From Pseudomonas sp. ANT_H12B (GTDB lineage: Bacteria > Pseudomonadota > Gammaproteobacteria > Pseudomonadales > Pseudomonadaceae): a stretch of DNA of 56,870 bases. This document shows, one piece after another, positions 50,537-56,870 of the stretch. A program made the position numbers and the translations under genes. Every line of letters starts with the position of its first letter. The first letter of the stretch is position 1. The stretch spans positions 1 to 56,870 of the forward strand of contig NZ_VOBI01000027.1 in the NCBI RefSeq assembly GCF_008369325.1, given 5' to 3'. Under the pieces are notes generated by a model, which saw only the letters and a list, made by a program, of their open reading frames with translations, had not been told where the DNA came from and made no database searches.

Positions 50537-51577
50537 TTACGGCGCCGGATTCGGGTGATCCTTGTGAATCGCCTCAATCCCTTCCAGCACTTCATCGGAA
50601 AGTTTCAGCTCGAAGCTGGCGATGTTGCTCTCCAGCTGCTCCATGGTGGTAGCGCCGATGATGTTGCTGGTCACAAACGGCTGCTGCGTAACAAAAGCCA
50701 ACGCCATTTGCGCCGGGTCCAGGCCGTGTTCGCGCGCCAGCGCTACATAACGGCTGCAGGCTGCTTCCGACTGCGGATTGAAATAGCGGCTGAAGCGGCT
50801 GTAGAGGCTCAGGCGACCTTTGGGCGGGCGGGCGCCACCTTCGTACTTGCCCGACAGGAAACCGAATGCCAACGGCGAATAGGCGAGCAGGCCGCACTGT
50901 TCGCGGATGGCAACTTCCGCCAGGCCGACTTCGAAGCTGCGGTTGAGCAGGTTGTAGGGGTTCTGGATCGACACCGCGCGCGGCCAGCCACGGGCTTCGG
51001 CCAAAGCGAGGAAACGCATGGCGCCCCACGGCGTTTCATTGGACAGGCCGATATGGCGGATCTTGCCGGCCTTGACCTGTTCGTCCAGCGCTTCGAGGGT
51101 GTCCTCCAGCGGCGTCAGATTGGCTTCGCTCTTGTGCTTGTAGCCCAACTGGCCGAAGAAATTGGTGCTGCGTTCCGGCCAGTGCAGCTGATAGAGGTCG
51201 ATGTAGTCGGTTTGCAGGCGCTTGAGGCTGGCGTCCACGGCCTCAACGATATGCTGGCGGTTGTGCCGCAGATTTTTGTCGCGGATGTAATCGATGGTGT
51301 TGCCGGGGCCGGCGATCTTGCTGGCCAGGATCCAGTCGGCTCGATCGCCGCGACTTTTGAAGTAATTGCCGATGTAGCGTTCGGTGGTAGCGTAGGTTTC
51401 GGCCTTCGGCGGCACCGGGTACATCTCGGCAGTATCGATGAAATTGATCCCGGCGCTTTTGGCCCGTTCAATCTGGACGAAGGCTTCAGCCTCGCTGTTC
51501 TGCTCGCCCCAAGTCATGGTGCCGAGGCAGATTGCACTCACATTCAGATCGGTTCGGCCTAGCTGGCGATAGTCCAT
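50537..51577 (-). CDS. tas: NADP(H)-dependent aldo-keto reductase (Tas type)
   Basis: The 346-residue protein matches E. coli Tas in length and in many segments (LGTMTWGEQNSEAEAF, GINFIDTAEMYPVPPKAET, NPYNLLNRSFEVGLAEV). The AKR tetrad includes D and Y in DTAEMYP and the K of ILASKIAG. The physiological substrate of Tas is not known. The start is ATG 51577 with AAAGGAGCACCCG; the frame from 51631 is leader. Confidence 0.88.
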   Translation of the reverse strand: MDYRQLGRTDLNVSAICLGTMTWGEQNSEAEAFVQIERAKSAGINFIDTAEMYPVPPKAETYATTERYIGNYFKSRGDRADWILASKIAGPGNTIDYIRDKNLRHNRQHIVEAVDASLKRLQTDYIDLYQLHWPERSTNFFGQLGYKHKSEANLTPLEDTLEALDEQVKAGKIRHIGLSNETPWGAMRFLALAEARGWPRAVSIQNPYNLLNRSFEVGLAEVAIREQCGLLAYSPLAFGFLSGKYEGGARPPKGRLSLYSRFSRYFNPQSEAACSRYVALAREHGLDPAQMALAFVTQQPFVTSNIIGATTMEQLESNIASFELKLSDEVLEGIEAIHKDHPNPAP

Positions 51578-51752
51578 CGGGTGCTCCTTTGGCAAAACAA
51601 TCATAAAAGCAGGTTGAATTATTTTTCGCAATCTGCATAATTGCGCACCTCTTTCTGCAGTGGAAGTGATGCGCCGCCGCCGAAGAATCTTGCCGTTGAA
51701 CGGACGCGCCGACCCGAGCCCCCGAAAGCGTCTGTATCCGGCTGCCTTTGAC

Positions 51753-51781
51753 TTGTCAAAGTACGCACTATTCAGTAAGAT
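51753..51781 (+). promoter_or_regulatory. Predicted sigma-70 promoter of rplM-rpsI
   Basis: TTGTCA (51753-51758), 17-base spacer, TAAGAT (51776-51781). It gives a leader of about 35 nt with a CCGCC/GGCGG stem before rplM, which could be the site of L13 autocontrol described for E. coli. Confidence 0.5.
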
Positions 51782-51822
51782 CCGCCGTCTAATTTACAGG
51801 GCGGCCCCTGAGGCTATAAAGA

Positions 51823-52251
51823 ATGAAAACTTTTACTGCTAAACCGGAAACAGTACAGCACGACTGGTTTGTCGTCGACGCTGCGGGTCAGACCCTGGGT
51901 CGTCTGGCCACCGAAATCGCGAGCCGTCTGCGTGGCAAGCATAAAGCTGAGTACACTCCTCACGTTGACACCGGCGATTACATCGTCGTTATCAATGCCG
52001 AGCAGATTCGTGTAACCGGTGCTAAAACCACCGACAAAATCTACTACTCCCACTCCGGTTTCCCGGGCGGCATCAAGTCGATCAACTTCGAAAAGCTGAT
52101 TGCTAAAGCCCCTGAGCGCGTGATCGAGACCGCGGTCAAAGGCATGCTGCCTAAGAACCCGCTGGGTCGCGACATGTATCGTAAGCTGAAAGTCTATGCG
52201 GGCGCTGTACACCCTCATACTGCTCAGCAGCCCCAAGAACTGAAGTTTTAA
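51823..52251 (+). CDS. rplM: 50S ribosomal protein L13
   Basis: The 142-residue protein matches L13 throughout, with MKTFTAKPETVQHDWFVVDA at the start and the highly conserved LPKNPLGRDMYRKLKVYAG near the C-terminus. An early assembler of the 50S subunit that binds 23S rRNA. First gene of the rplM-rpsI operon; rpsI begins 14 bases downstream. Confidence 0.98.
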   Translation: MKTFTAKPETVQHDWFVVDAAGQTLGRLATEIASRLRGKHKAEYTPHVDTGDYIVVINAEQIRVTGAKTTDKIYYSHSGFPGGIKSINFEKLIAKAPERVIETAVKGMLPKNPLGRDMYRKLKVYAGAVHPHTAQQPQELKF

Positions 52252-52265
52252 CGGAATAGTTCATT

Positions 52266-52658
52266 ATGTCGGCGACTCAAAATTACGGCACTGGCCGTCG
52301 CAAGACCGCAACCGCACGCGTTTTCCTGCGTCCGGGTACTGGTAACATCTCCATCAACAACCGCACCCTGGAAAATTTCTTCGGTCGCGAAACTGCCCGC
52401 ATGGTAGTTCGTCAGCCGCTGGAACTGACTGAGACTGTCGAGAAATTCGACATCTACGTCACCGTGATCGGTGGTGGTGTAAGTGGTCAAGCTGGCGCAA
52501 TCCGCCACGGTATCACTCGCGCACTGATGCAGTACGACGAAACCCTGCGTGGCGCTCTGCGCAAGGCTGGCTTCGTTACTCGCGATGCTCGTGAAGTTGA
52601 ACGTAAGAAAGTTGGTCTGCGTAAAGCGCGTAAGCGTCCGCAGTACTCGAAGCGTTAA
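52266..52658 (+). CDS. rpsI: 30S ribosomal protein S9
   Basis: The 130-residue protein has YGTGRRKTATARVFLRPGTG at the N-end and the universal KKVGLRKARKRPQYSKR tail, whose terminal Lys-Arg reaches the P-site tRNA. Second gene of the operon, ended by the UUCG-looped terminator at 52680. Confidence 0.98.
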   Translation: MSATQNYGTGRRKTATARVFLRPGTGNISINNRTLENFFGRETARMVVRQPLELTETVEKFDIYVTVIGGGVSGQAGAIRHGITRALMQYDETLRGALRKAGFVTRDAREVERKKVGLRKARKRPQYSKR

Positions 52659-52679
52659 TTCGCTTTCACGTTCAAAAAG

Positions 52680-52714
52680 AACGCCCCGTTTCTTCGGAAG
52701 CTGGGCGTTTTTTT
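52680..52714 (+). terminator. Rho-independent terminator of rplM-rpsI
   Basis: AACGCCC/GGGCGTT outer stem and GTTTC/GAAGC inner stem (one C-T mismatch) close a TTCG tetraloop; a T run follows. Confidence 0.92.
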
Positions 52715-52924
52715 ATGGGCGCGATTTGTTGAGAAATTGTTCTGTGACAACTTGCCACATCCGCAGAAGCCCTATACTGCAAGGCTTGGCAGTGGAGCCC
52801 CTTGGTAATTACCTTGTCAGAATTGGGGCTTTTCATTACCATTCGGCAAAATTTTTATAAGTTCAGATTTTTACTTAGTAGATGCCTGATTTAACAGGCC
52901 ACAAAGCTGATGGGAGAGGACTGA

Positions 52925-53518
52925 ATGAGCAATGACGGCGTGAATGCAGGCCGGCGTCGCTTCTTGGTAGCAGCCACATCCGTGGTGGGTGCTGCAGGAG
53001 CGGTGGGGGCTGCGGTCCCGTTCGTGGGGTCATGGTTTCCCAGTGCCAAGGCGAAAGCCGCAGGTGCACCGGTGAAGGTGAATGTCAGCAAAATCGAGCC
53101 AGGTCAGCAGATGATTGCTGAATGGCGCGGTCAGCCGGTGTTCATTGTCCGCCGAACCGAGGAAATCCTGGGGAATCTTAAGAAGATCGAGGGCCAGCTC
53201 GCTGACCCGACCTCCAAGAACTCGACACAACCGACTTATGTCGACCCGGAAACACGTTCGATCAAGCCAGAGGTTCTGCTGCTGATCGGTATCTGCACAC
53301 ACCTGGGTTGCTCGCCGACCTTCCGTCCAGAAGTGGCACCTGCGGATCTGGGCAAGGACTGGGTAGGTGGTTATTTCTGCCCTTGCCACGGTTCCCACTA
53401 CGATCTGGCTGGTCGCGTCTACAAGTCGCAACCTGCGCCTTTGAACCTGCCAGTTCCCCCGCATTCCTATGAGACCGATGACATCATTGTCATTGGCGTC
53501 GATACGGAGAAAGCGTGA
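52925..53518 (+). CDS. petA: Ubiquinol-cytochrome c reductase iron-sulfur (Rieske) subunit
   Basis: The 197-residue protein begins with a Tat-type signal/anchor (GRRRFLVAATSVVG, arginines 10-12). The [2Fe-2S] ligands lie in C124-T-H126-LGC and C152-P-C-H155-G, with the C129-C154 disulfide. It shuttles electrons from ubiquinol to cytochrome c1 in complex III. First gene of petABC; its TGA overlaps the petB ATG by one base (TGATG). Confidence 0.96.
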   Translation: MSNDGVNAGRRRFLVAATSVVGAAGAVGAAVPFVGSWFPSAKAKAAGAPVKVNVSKIEPGQQMIAEWRGQPVFIVRRTEEILGNLKKIEGQLADPTSKNSTQPTYVDPETRSIKPEVLLLIGICTHLGCSPTFRPEVAPADLGKDWVGGYFCPCHGSHYDLAGRVYKSQPAPLNLPVPPHSYETDDIIVIGVDTEKA

Positions 53519-54729
53519 TGAGCAAGTTCATGGATTGGGTTGATGCGCGCTTTCCCGCGACCAAAATGTGGGAAGACCATCTCAGCAAGTACTACGCCCC
53601 GAAGAACTTCAACTTCTTCTATTTCTTTGGCTCCCTTGCACTGCTCGTTCTGGTCAACCAGATCGTTACCGGTGTCTGGCTGACCATGAGCTACACCCCG
53701 TCGGCGGAAGAAGCGTTCGCTTCCGTCGAATACATCATGCGCGACGTCGAGTACGGCTCGATCCTGCGTATGTTGCACGCGGTCGGCGCTTCGATGTTCT
53801 TCATCGTGGTTTATCTGCACATGTTCCGTGGCTTGCTCTACGGTTCGTACCAGAAGCCGCGCGAGCTGGTGTGGGTCTTCGGCATGCTGATCTATCTGGC
53901 GCTGATGGCTGAAGCCTTCATGGGTTACCTGCTGCCGTGGGGCCAGATGTCCTACTGGGGTGCCCAGGTGATCATCTCGCTGTTTGGGGCAATCCCGCTC
54001 ATCGGCGACGACCTGACTCAGTGGATTCGTGGTGACTACCTGATTTCGGGTATTACCCTGAACCGCTTCTTCGCCCTGCACGTAGTCGCCTTGCCGATCG
54101 TGATTCTCGGTCTGGTGGTGCTGCACGTCCTGGCGCTGCACGAAGTCGGTTCGAACAACCCGGACGGCGTGGACATCAAGAAACACAAAGACGAAAACGG
54201 CGTACCGCTGGACGGCATTGCCTTCCATCCGTACTACACCGTGAAAGATATCGTCGGCGTGGTGGTGTTCCTGTTCATCTTCTGCTCGATCGTGTTCTTC
54301 TTCCCGGAAATGGGCGGCTACTTCCTCGAGAAGCCGAACTTTGAAGTGGCGAACGCCTTCAAGACGCCAGAGCACATCGCTCCGGTCTGGTACTTCACGC
54401 CGTTCTACGCGATTTTGCGGGCGGTTCCGGACAAGCTCCTGGGCGTTATCGCCATGGGGGCGGCCATCGCGGTACTGTTCGTCCTGCCATGGCTGGACCG
54501 CAGCCCGGTCAAGTCGATGCGCTACAAAGGCTGGCTGAGCAAGATCTGGCTCTGGGTGTTCTGCATCTCGTTCGTGATCCTGGGCGTGTTGGGTGTTCTG
54601 GCTCCAACGCCAGGTCGTACGTTGCTGTCGCAGGTATGTACCTTCCTGTACTTCGCCTACTTCATTCTGATGCCGTTCTACACCAGGCTCGAGAAGACCA
54701 AACCGGTTCCGGAAAGGGTGACTGGCTGA
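53518..54729 (+). CDS. petB: Cytochrome b of the bc1 complex
   Basis: The 403-residue membrane protein has about eight helices and bis-histidine heme ligands in LHAVGASMFFIVVYLHMF and FALHVVALPIVILGLVVLH. The Qo-site motif is PVWY (in EHIAPVWYFTPFYAI), the form typical of beta/gamma-proteobacteria instead of PEWY. Use of ATG 53518, and not GTG 53515, gives the TGATG coupling with petA. It also overlaps petC by one base. Confidence 0.96.
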   Translation: MSKFMDWVDARFPATKMWEDHLSKYYAPKNFNFFYFFGSLALLVLVNQIVTGVWLTMSYTPSAEEAFASVEYIMRDVEYGSILRMLHAVGASMFFIVVYLHMFRGLLYGSYQKPRELVWVFGMLIYLALMAEAFMGYLLPWGQMSYWGAQVIISLFGAIPLIGDDLTQWIRGDYLISGITLNRFFALHVVALPIVILGLVVLHVLALHEVGSNNPDGVDIKKHKDENGVPLDGIAFHPYYTVKDIVGVVVFLFIFCSIVFFFPEMGGYFLEKPNFEVANAFKTPEHIAPVWYFTPFYAILRAVPDKLLGVIAMGAAIAVLFVLPWLDRSPVKSMRYKGWLSKIWLWVFCISFVILGVLGVLAPTPGRTLLSQVCTFLYFAYFILMPFYTRLEKTKPVPERVTG

Positions 54730-55511
54730 TGAAAAAGCTATTTGCTGTACTGATTCTTGCTGCTATGCCTGTGTTCTCGTTCGCGTCGACAGCGGGTGCT
54801 CCTGAGCTGGAAAAGGTCGACATCGACGTTTCCGACAAGGCTGCCATGCAAGATGGCGCGCGTACGTTCGCCAACTACTGCATGGGCTGCCACAGCGCCA
54901 AGTTCCAGCGTTACGAACGTGTCGCCGATGATCTGGGCATTCCGCACGACCTGATGCTCTCGAAGCTGGTGTTCACCGGCGCCAAGATCGGCGATCACAT
55001 GAGCATCGGCATGCAGCCGGCTGACGCCAAGACCTGGTTCGGTGCGGCACCGCCCGACCTGACCCTGGTCGCCCGCGTTCGTGGCACTGACTGGCTCTAC
55101 GGTTACCTGAAGTCTTTCTACGAAGACCCGTCGCGCCCTTGGGGTGTGAACAACAAGGTGTTCCCAAACGTGGGTATGCCTAACGTTCTGGTTGGTCTTC
55201 AAGGTCGTCAGGTAGTCGGTTGCAAACAGGTTCAGGTCGTCGAAGACGGCAAGAAGCAATATGACCCGCTGACCGGTACTGCGCTGACTCATGAAGCGTG
55301 CGATCAGCTGACCATCGTGCCGAAGAGCGGTGCCCTGACCGAAGAGCAGTTCGATGAGAAGGTCAAGAATCTGGTAACCTTCCTCGCTTACTCGGCTAAC
55401 CCGGTTAAGCTGCAACATCAGCGCATCGGTACTTACGTATTGCTGTACCTGGCGTTCTTCTTCGTATTCGCCTACCTGCTCAAGCGCGAATACTGGAAAG
55501 ATGTGCACTGA
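54729..55511 (+). CDS. petC: Cytochrome c1 of the bc1 complex
   Basis: The 260-residue protein has a signal peptide (MKKLFAVLILAAMPVFSFAS), the heme site C51-MGCH55 and a C-terminal anchor helix (IGTYVLLYLAFFFVFAYLLK). The axial Met is probably the one in GMPNVLVGLQG. It accepts electrons from the Rieske protein and passes them to soluble cytochromes. TGATG overlap with petB; followed by the large hairpin at 55538. Confidence 0.95.
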   Translation: MKKLFAVLILAAMPVFSFASTAGAPELEKVDIDVSDKAAMQDGARTFANYCMGCHSAKFQRYERVADDLGIPHDLMLSKLVFTGAKIGDHMSIGMQPADAKTWFGAAPPDLTLVARVRGTDWLYGYLKSFYEDPSRPWGVNNKVFPNVGMPNVLVGLQGRQVVGCKQVQVVEDGKKQYDPLTGTALTHEACDQLTIVPKSGALTEEQFDEKVKNLVTFLAYSANPVKLQHQRIGTYVLLYLAFFFVFAYLLKREYWKDVH

Positions 55512-55537
55512 TAGAGCTTCAAGCAATTGCTGTTAAT

Positions 55538-55625
55538 CGCGCGCGCCCAAGGGCGTCTCTGAAGGTGTAACGAGCCTGTTAATCCAGGCGTTACGGGAGG
55601 CGCTCTCTGGGCGCGCGCGTTTTTC
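55538..55625 (+). terminator. Long three-tier stem-loop, terminator of petABC
   Basis: CGCGCGCGCCCA (55538-55549) pairs with TGGGCGCGCGCG (55608-55619); inside, GCGTCTC pairs with GAGGCGC, and then GTAAC-GA-GCCTG pairs with CAGGC-GTTAC around TTAATC. TTTTT follows. Far bigger than a usual terminator. Confidence 0.78.
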
Positions 55626-55661
55626 CGCTTCCGATAATTTCAACAAGCGAGGAGGACCGCC

Positions 55662-56279
55662 ATGGGCGTGACCAATCGGTTGGCCTGTTACTCCGACCCC
55701 GCCGACCACTATTCCCACCGAGTGCGTATCGTACTTGCAGAGAAGGGTGTCAGCGCCGAGATCATTTACGTGGAAGCTGGTCGCCAGCCGCCTAAACTGA
55801 TTGAAGTGAACCCTTACGGAAGCCTGCCCACCCTGGTCGATCGTGACTTGGCGCTGTGGGAGTCGACCGTGGTGATGGAATATCTGGATGAGCGTTACCC
55901 GCACCCGCCTTTACTGCCGGTTTATCCCGTGGCGCGTGCCAACAGTCGTCTGCTGATTCATCGTATTCAGCGTGACTGGTGTGGTCTGGTGGATCTGATT
56001 CTGGATTCCCGGTCCAAGGAAGCAGCCCGTGTCGTGGCTCGTAAAGAGCTGCGCGAAAGCCTGACTGGCGTGTCGCCGTTGTTCGCCGACAAGCCGTTTT
56101 TCCTCAGCGAGGAACAAAGTCTGGTGGACTGCTGCCTATTACCAATACTCTGGCGTTTGCCGATTCTGGGTATAGAACTGCCGCGGCCTGCCAAGCCGTT
56201 GCTTGATTACATGGAGCGCTCGTTTGCGCGTGAGGCTTTCCAGGCGAGTCTGTCTGGTGTCGAACGCGATATGCGCTAA
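55662..56279 (+). CDS. sspA: Stringent starvation protein A
   Basis: The 205-residue RNA-polymerase-associated protein has a glutathione-S-transferase-like fold: thioredoxin half (LACYSDPADHYSHRVRIVLA) and a helical half; the surface motif P-H-P-P near YPHPPLLPVYP is conserved in SspA. It affects stress and virulence gene transcription. Ribosome site GAGGAGG. sspB starts 16 bases later in the usual operon. Confidence 0.95.
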   Translation: MGVTNRLACYSDPADHYSHRVRIVLAEKGVSAEIIYVEAGRQPPKLIEVNPYGSLPTLVDRDLALWESTVVMEYLDERYPHPPLLPVYPVARANSRLLIHRIQRDWCGLVDLILDSRSKEAARVVARKELRESLTGVSPLFADKPFFLSEEQSLVDCCLLPILWRLPILGIELPRPAKPLLDYMERSFAREAFQASLSGVERDMR

Positions 56280-56295
56280 GGCTTAAGGAGCCGCT

Positions 56296-56709
56296 ATGAA
56301 CTCCAGTCGACCTTATCTGGTCCGCGCGCTCTACGAGTGGATTGTGGACAACGATTGCACCCCGCACATGCTGGTCAATTCCGAGTATCCGTCGGTGCAG
56401 GTGCCGCAGGGTTTTGCCAGTGACGGACAGATTGTCCTGAACGTATCGCCGGCAGCCGTGCGTCATCTGCACATGGACAACGAAGCGGTCAGCTTCGAGG
56501 GGCGCTTCGGTGGCGTGCCGCACACCCTGTACGTGCCTATCGCATCGATCCTGGGTATTTACGCTCGGGAGAACGGTCAGGGCATGGTGTTCGATCTGGA
56601 ATCGCCTGTGGAAGACGAGGAAGGGATCGAGCCGGATGACGATATTCCGCCACCCGACAGTGAGCCACCGCGTCCCAGCGGTCGACCCAGTTTGAAAGTG
56701 GTGAAGTAA
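56296..56709 (+). CDS. sspB: ClpXP protease specificity-enhancing factor SspB
   Basis: The 137-residue adaptor has an N-terminal ssrA-tag-binding domain (RPYLVRALYEWIVDNDCTPH and LNVSPAAVRHLHM) and a flexible acidic tail ending RPSLKVVK, the ClpX-binding motif. It delivers ssrA-tagged peptides to ClpXP. Second gene of sspAB; terminator follows. Confidence 0.95.
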   Translation: MNSSRPYLVRALYEWIVDNDCTPHMLVNSEYPSVQVPQGFASDGQIVLNVSPAAVRHLHMDNEAVSFEGRFGGVPHTLYVPIASILGIYARENGQGMVFDLESPVEDEEGIEPDDDIPPPDSEPPRPSGRPSLKVVK

Positions 56710-56711
56710 TA

Positions 56712-56744
56712 AAAAAGGCGATCCGGATGGATCGCCTTTTTTTT
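56712..56744. terminator. Bidirectional terminator between sspB and an ISL3-type transposase end
   Basis: AAAAAAGGCGATCC pairs with GGATCGCCTTTTTT; A and T tracts flank both sides. Confidence 0.9.
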
Positions 56745-56750
56745 GGTTCA

Positions 56751-56870
56751 TCACGGATTACCGGGAAAGACGCTCTTGATCTTCATGAAAAAGAATTCGC
56801 TATCCCGGTAACCGTACGCCATCCGCTTGATGACCTTTATTCGATTGTTTATTCCTTCCAACTGACCAGT
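56751..56870 (-). mobile_element. C-terminal part of an ISL3-family transposase, cut by the window edge
   Basis: The minus strand from the window end reads 39 codons to TGA (56753-56751). It contains LEGINNRIKVIKRMAYGYRD and SEFFFMKIKSVFPGNP, matching the C-terminus of ISL3 (IS204/IS1001/IS1165) transposases, including the final E of the DDE site in the LEG motif. This frame is too short to be noticed as a separate ORF. The element's rest, and whether it is intact, lie outside. Confidence 0.8.

Overview
The window is a GC-rich, gene-dense chromosomal segment of a fluorescent-type Pseudomonas (P. fluorescens/P. putida lineage). The evidence is its gene order: upp-uraA/hpt...mqo at one end, rplM-rpsI-petABC-sspAB at the other. 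It also carries the lineage's REP palindromes and typical Pseudomonas conserved small proteins. I saw no rRNA, tRNA, CRISPR array or phage genes.

Layout: 2-110 holds the tail of an IS3-family insertion sequence. 131-5713 covers pyrimidine/purine salvage (uraA, upp, hpt), a cupin, two conserved hypotheticals and malate:quinone oxidoreductase, followed by a gene-poor gap to 6453. 6454-14740 is a run of small conserved proteins, a YajG-type lipoprotein, an acyltransferase, yedK, an M48 lipoprotein protease, a GDT1-type manganese exporter behind a yybP-ykoY riboswitch, rsmC and hprA. 14829-25568 holds a LysE exporter, a medium-chain acyl-CoA ligase, a DUF1302/DUF1329 envelope pair, a MalT-type LuxR regulator, an MBL hydrolase and an OmpA lipoprotein.

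25703-38625 is a complete ectoine/hydroxyectoine use island bracketed by REPINs. The ABC importer ehuBCDA is divergent from the MocR regulator enuR, and then come eutB, eutC, doeA, doeB, an AsnC/Lrp regulator, doeC and doeD. Together they import ectoine and convert it through N-acetyl-diaminobutyrate, diaminobutyrate and aspartate semialdehyde to aspartate. EutA of the hydroxyectoine branch is absent.

38843-42617 returns to housekeeping (zapG/yhcB, a hydrolase, trpS, zapE). 42675-47989 is an accessory minus-strand gene set: an amino-acid 2-monooxygenase-like flavoenzyme, a nitrilase-superfamily amidase, an unrecognised internally duplicated membrane protein and an asparaginase-like amidohydrolase. 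I infer an amino acid -> amide -> acid route with its own transporter; this is the best candidate for an undescribed system here. After it come a GlxA-type AraC regulator, a long-chain acyl-CoA dehydrogenase, tas, rplM-rpsI, the cytochrome bc1 operon and sspAB. The last bases encode the C-terminus of an ISL3-family transposase, so both window edges abut mobile elements.
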